In this document: one piece after another, positions 61,908-62,725 of the stretch | Layout of the letters: every line of letters starts with the position of its first letter | How positions within the stretch are numbered: position 1 is the stretch's first letter | Assembly (NCBI RefSeq): GCF_000153305.1 | Contig: NZ_CH724107.1 | Coordinates: 1,898,011 to 1,960,735, forward strand | Length of the DNA stretch: 62,725 nt | Direction: 5' to 3' | Source: Oceanicola granulosus HTCC2516 | Lineage (GTDB): Bacteria > Pseudomonadota > Alphaproteobacteria > Rhodobacterales > Rhodobacteraceae | Notes under the pieces: generated by a model | Seen by the model: the letters and a program-made list of their open reading frames with translations, nothing else | Database searches by the model: none | Told to the model about the DNA's origin: nothing | Translations under genes and position numbers: made by a program

Positions 61908-62725
61908 ATGACCGGCCGCACGCTCTACGACAAGATCTGGGATGCCCACCTCGCCCACGAGGCCGAGGACGGCACCAGCCTGCTCTACATCGACCGCCAC
62001 CTCGTCCACGAGGTCACCAGCCCGCAAGCCTTCGAGGGTCTGCGCATGGCGAACCGCCCGGTTCGCGCGCCCGAGAAGACCATCGCGGTACCCGACCACA
62101 ACGTCCCCACCACCGCCGACCGGGTCAACGGCATCACCAACGAGGAAAGCCGCATCCAGGTCGAGGCGCTCGACAAGAACGCCAAGGACTTCGGGATCAA
62201 CTACTACCCGGTCTCCGACGTCCGCCAGGGCATCGTGCACATCGTCGGCCCCGAGCAGGGCTGGACGCTGCCGGGCATGACCGTCGTCTGCGGCGACAGC
62301 CACACCGCCACCCACGGCGCGTTCGGCGCGCTGGCGCACGGCATCGGCACCTCCGAGGTCGAGCACGTGCTCGCCACGCAGACGCTGATCCAGAAGAAAT
62401 CCAAGAACATGAAGGTCGAGATCACCGGCAAGCTCGCGCCCGGCGTCACGGCCAAGGACATCACGCTCAGCGTCATCGGCAAGACCGGCACCGCCGGCGG
62501 CACCGGCTACGTCATCGAGTATTGCGGCGAGGCGATCCGGTCGCTGTCGATGGAAGGCCGCATGACGGTCTGCAACATGGCCATCGAGGGCGGTGCCCGC
62601 GCCGGCCTGATCGCGCCCGACGAGACCACCTTCGAGTACGTGAAGGGCCGCCCGCACGCGCCGAAGGGCGCGCAGTGGGAAGCCGCAATGACCTGGTGGA
62701 AGACGCTCTACTCCGACGACGACGC
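61908..62725 (+). CDS. leuC: 3-isopropylmalate dehydratase large subunit (partial)
   Basis: N-terminal 272 residues of the aconitase-family LeuC, cut by the window end. With LeuD it isomerises 2-isopropylmalate to 3-isopropylmalate in leucine synthesis. Typical segments are [61 protein letters not shown] with the first cluster cysteine, and [23 protein letters not shown] site lies upstream of the ATG. The remaining two cluster cysteines lie beyond the window. Confidence 0.97.
   Translation, partial: MTGRTLYDKIWDAHLAHEAEDGTSLLYIDRHLVHEVTSPQAFEGLRMANRPVRAPEKTIAVPDHNVPTTADRVNGITNEESRIQVEALDKNAKDFGINYYPVSDVRQGIVHIVGPEQGWTLPGMTVVCGDSHTATHGAFGALAHGIGTSEVEHVLATQTLIQKKSKNMKVEITGKLAPGVTAKDITLSVIGKTGTAGGTGYVIEYCGEAIRSLSMEGRMTVCNMAIEGGARAGLIAPDETTFEYVKGRPHAPKGAQWEAAMTWWKTLYSDDD

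Overview
The window is a very GC-rich, gene-dense chromosomal segment of an alphaproteobacterium, almost certainly a member of the Rhodobacteraceae. This rests on the gene neighbourhoods: recR-ybaB-dnaX, pyk with rpmI-rplT, ftsEX beside a zinc-ribbon protein, an F0 ATP synthase operon separate from F1 and carrying both b and b' subunits, ffh to rpsP-rimM-trmD-rplS, a MipZ ATPase, and a membrane-anchored cytochrome c next to a stand-alone prephenate dehydratase. I see no transposase, integrase, phage gene, CRISPR array, toxin-antitoxin pair or other mobile element. The content is mostly core and conserved.

Layout. 1-9.0 kb: replication and repair (recR, ybaB, dnaX), a DUF202 membrane protein, a class III aminotransferase, a FucU-like mutarotase, rpmI-rplT, pyk, then an N-formylglutamate amidohydrolase with a DUF1244 protein. 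9-14 kb: an SDR enzyme, a small beta-rich protein, and a D-amino-acid block (dgcN-dgcA-rhodanese, then dat). 14-19.4 kb: two secreted proteins around accA, then ftsE-ftsX-acyltransferase-PPOX flavoprotein with overlapping ends. 19.5-26.7 kb: zinc-ribbon protein, TIGR02302 membrane protein, argH with a tiny lipoprotein, DUF2834 and lysA, and a TlpA thioredoxin. 26.8-29.5 kb: the F0 operon atpI-B-E-X-F. 29.7-32 kb: an ArsR-type regulator with a palindromic operator, a 22-residue membrane peptide, an EamA exporter and a LysR regulator.

32-38.5 kb is a translation and targeting block: ffh, two GNAT acetyltransferases, chorismate mutase, rpsP, rimM, a DUF1328 gene, trmD, rplS and rpmE. 38.6-49 kb: mipZ, a membrane protein, tRNA-Met, an FAD-linked oxidoreductase, an MFS transporter, the haem genes hemC, hemE and hemF, a lipoprotein, an SDR-like protein that lacks the catalytic lysine, an RsmC-like methyltransferase and clpS. 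49.3-62.7 kb: a HAD hydrolase, a D,D-carboxypeptidase with a SPOR domain, a Yej-type peptide importer (yejABEF), cytochrome c, pheA, rsfS-rlmH, an MscS-type channel and the start of leuC, which runs off the window.

Nothing here amounts to a clearly new system. The best leads are small or local: a strongly ribosome-bound 22-residue membrane peptide; an LptM/LppL-like lipoprotein hidden between argH and lysA; the D-glutamate catabolic genes grouped with a D-amino-acid transaminase and an unexplained rhodanese; an SDR-fold protein without its active-site lysine; a family of dispersed intergenic palindromic elements; and a structured leader before ffh. Start codons were chosen by eye from family alignments, Shine-Dalgarno matches and overlaps. 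Promoters are pattern matches only.
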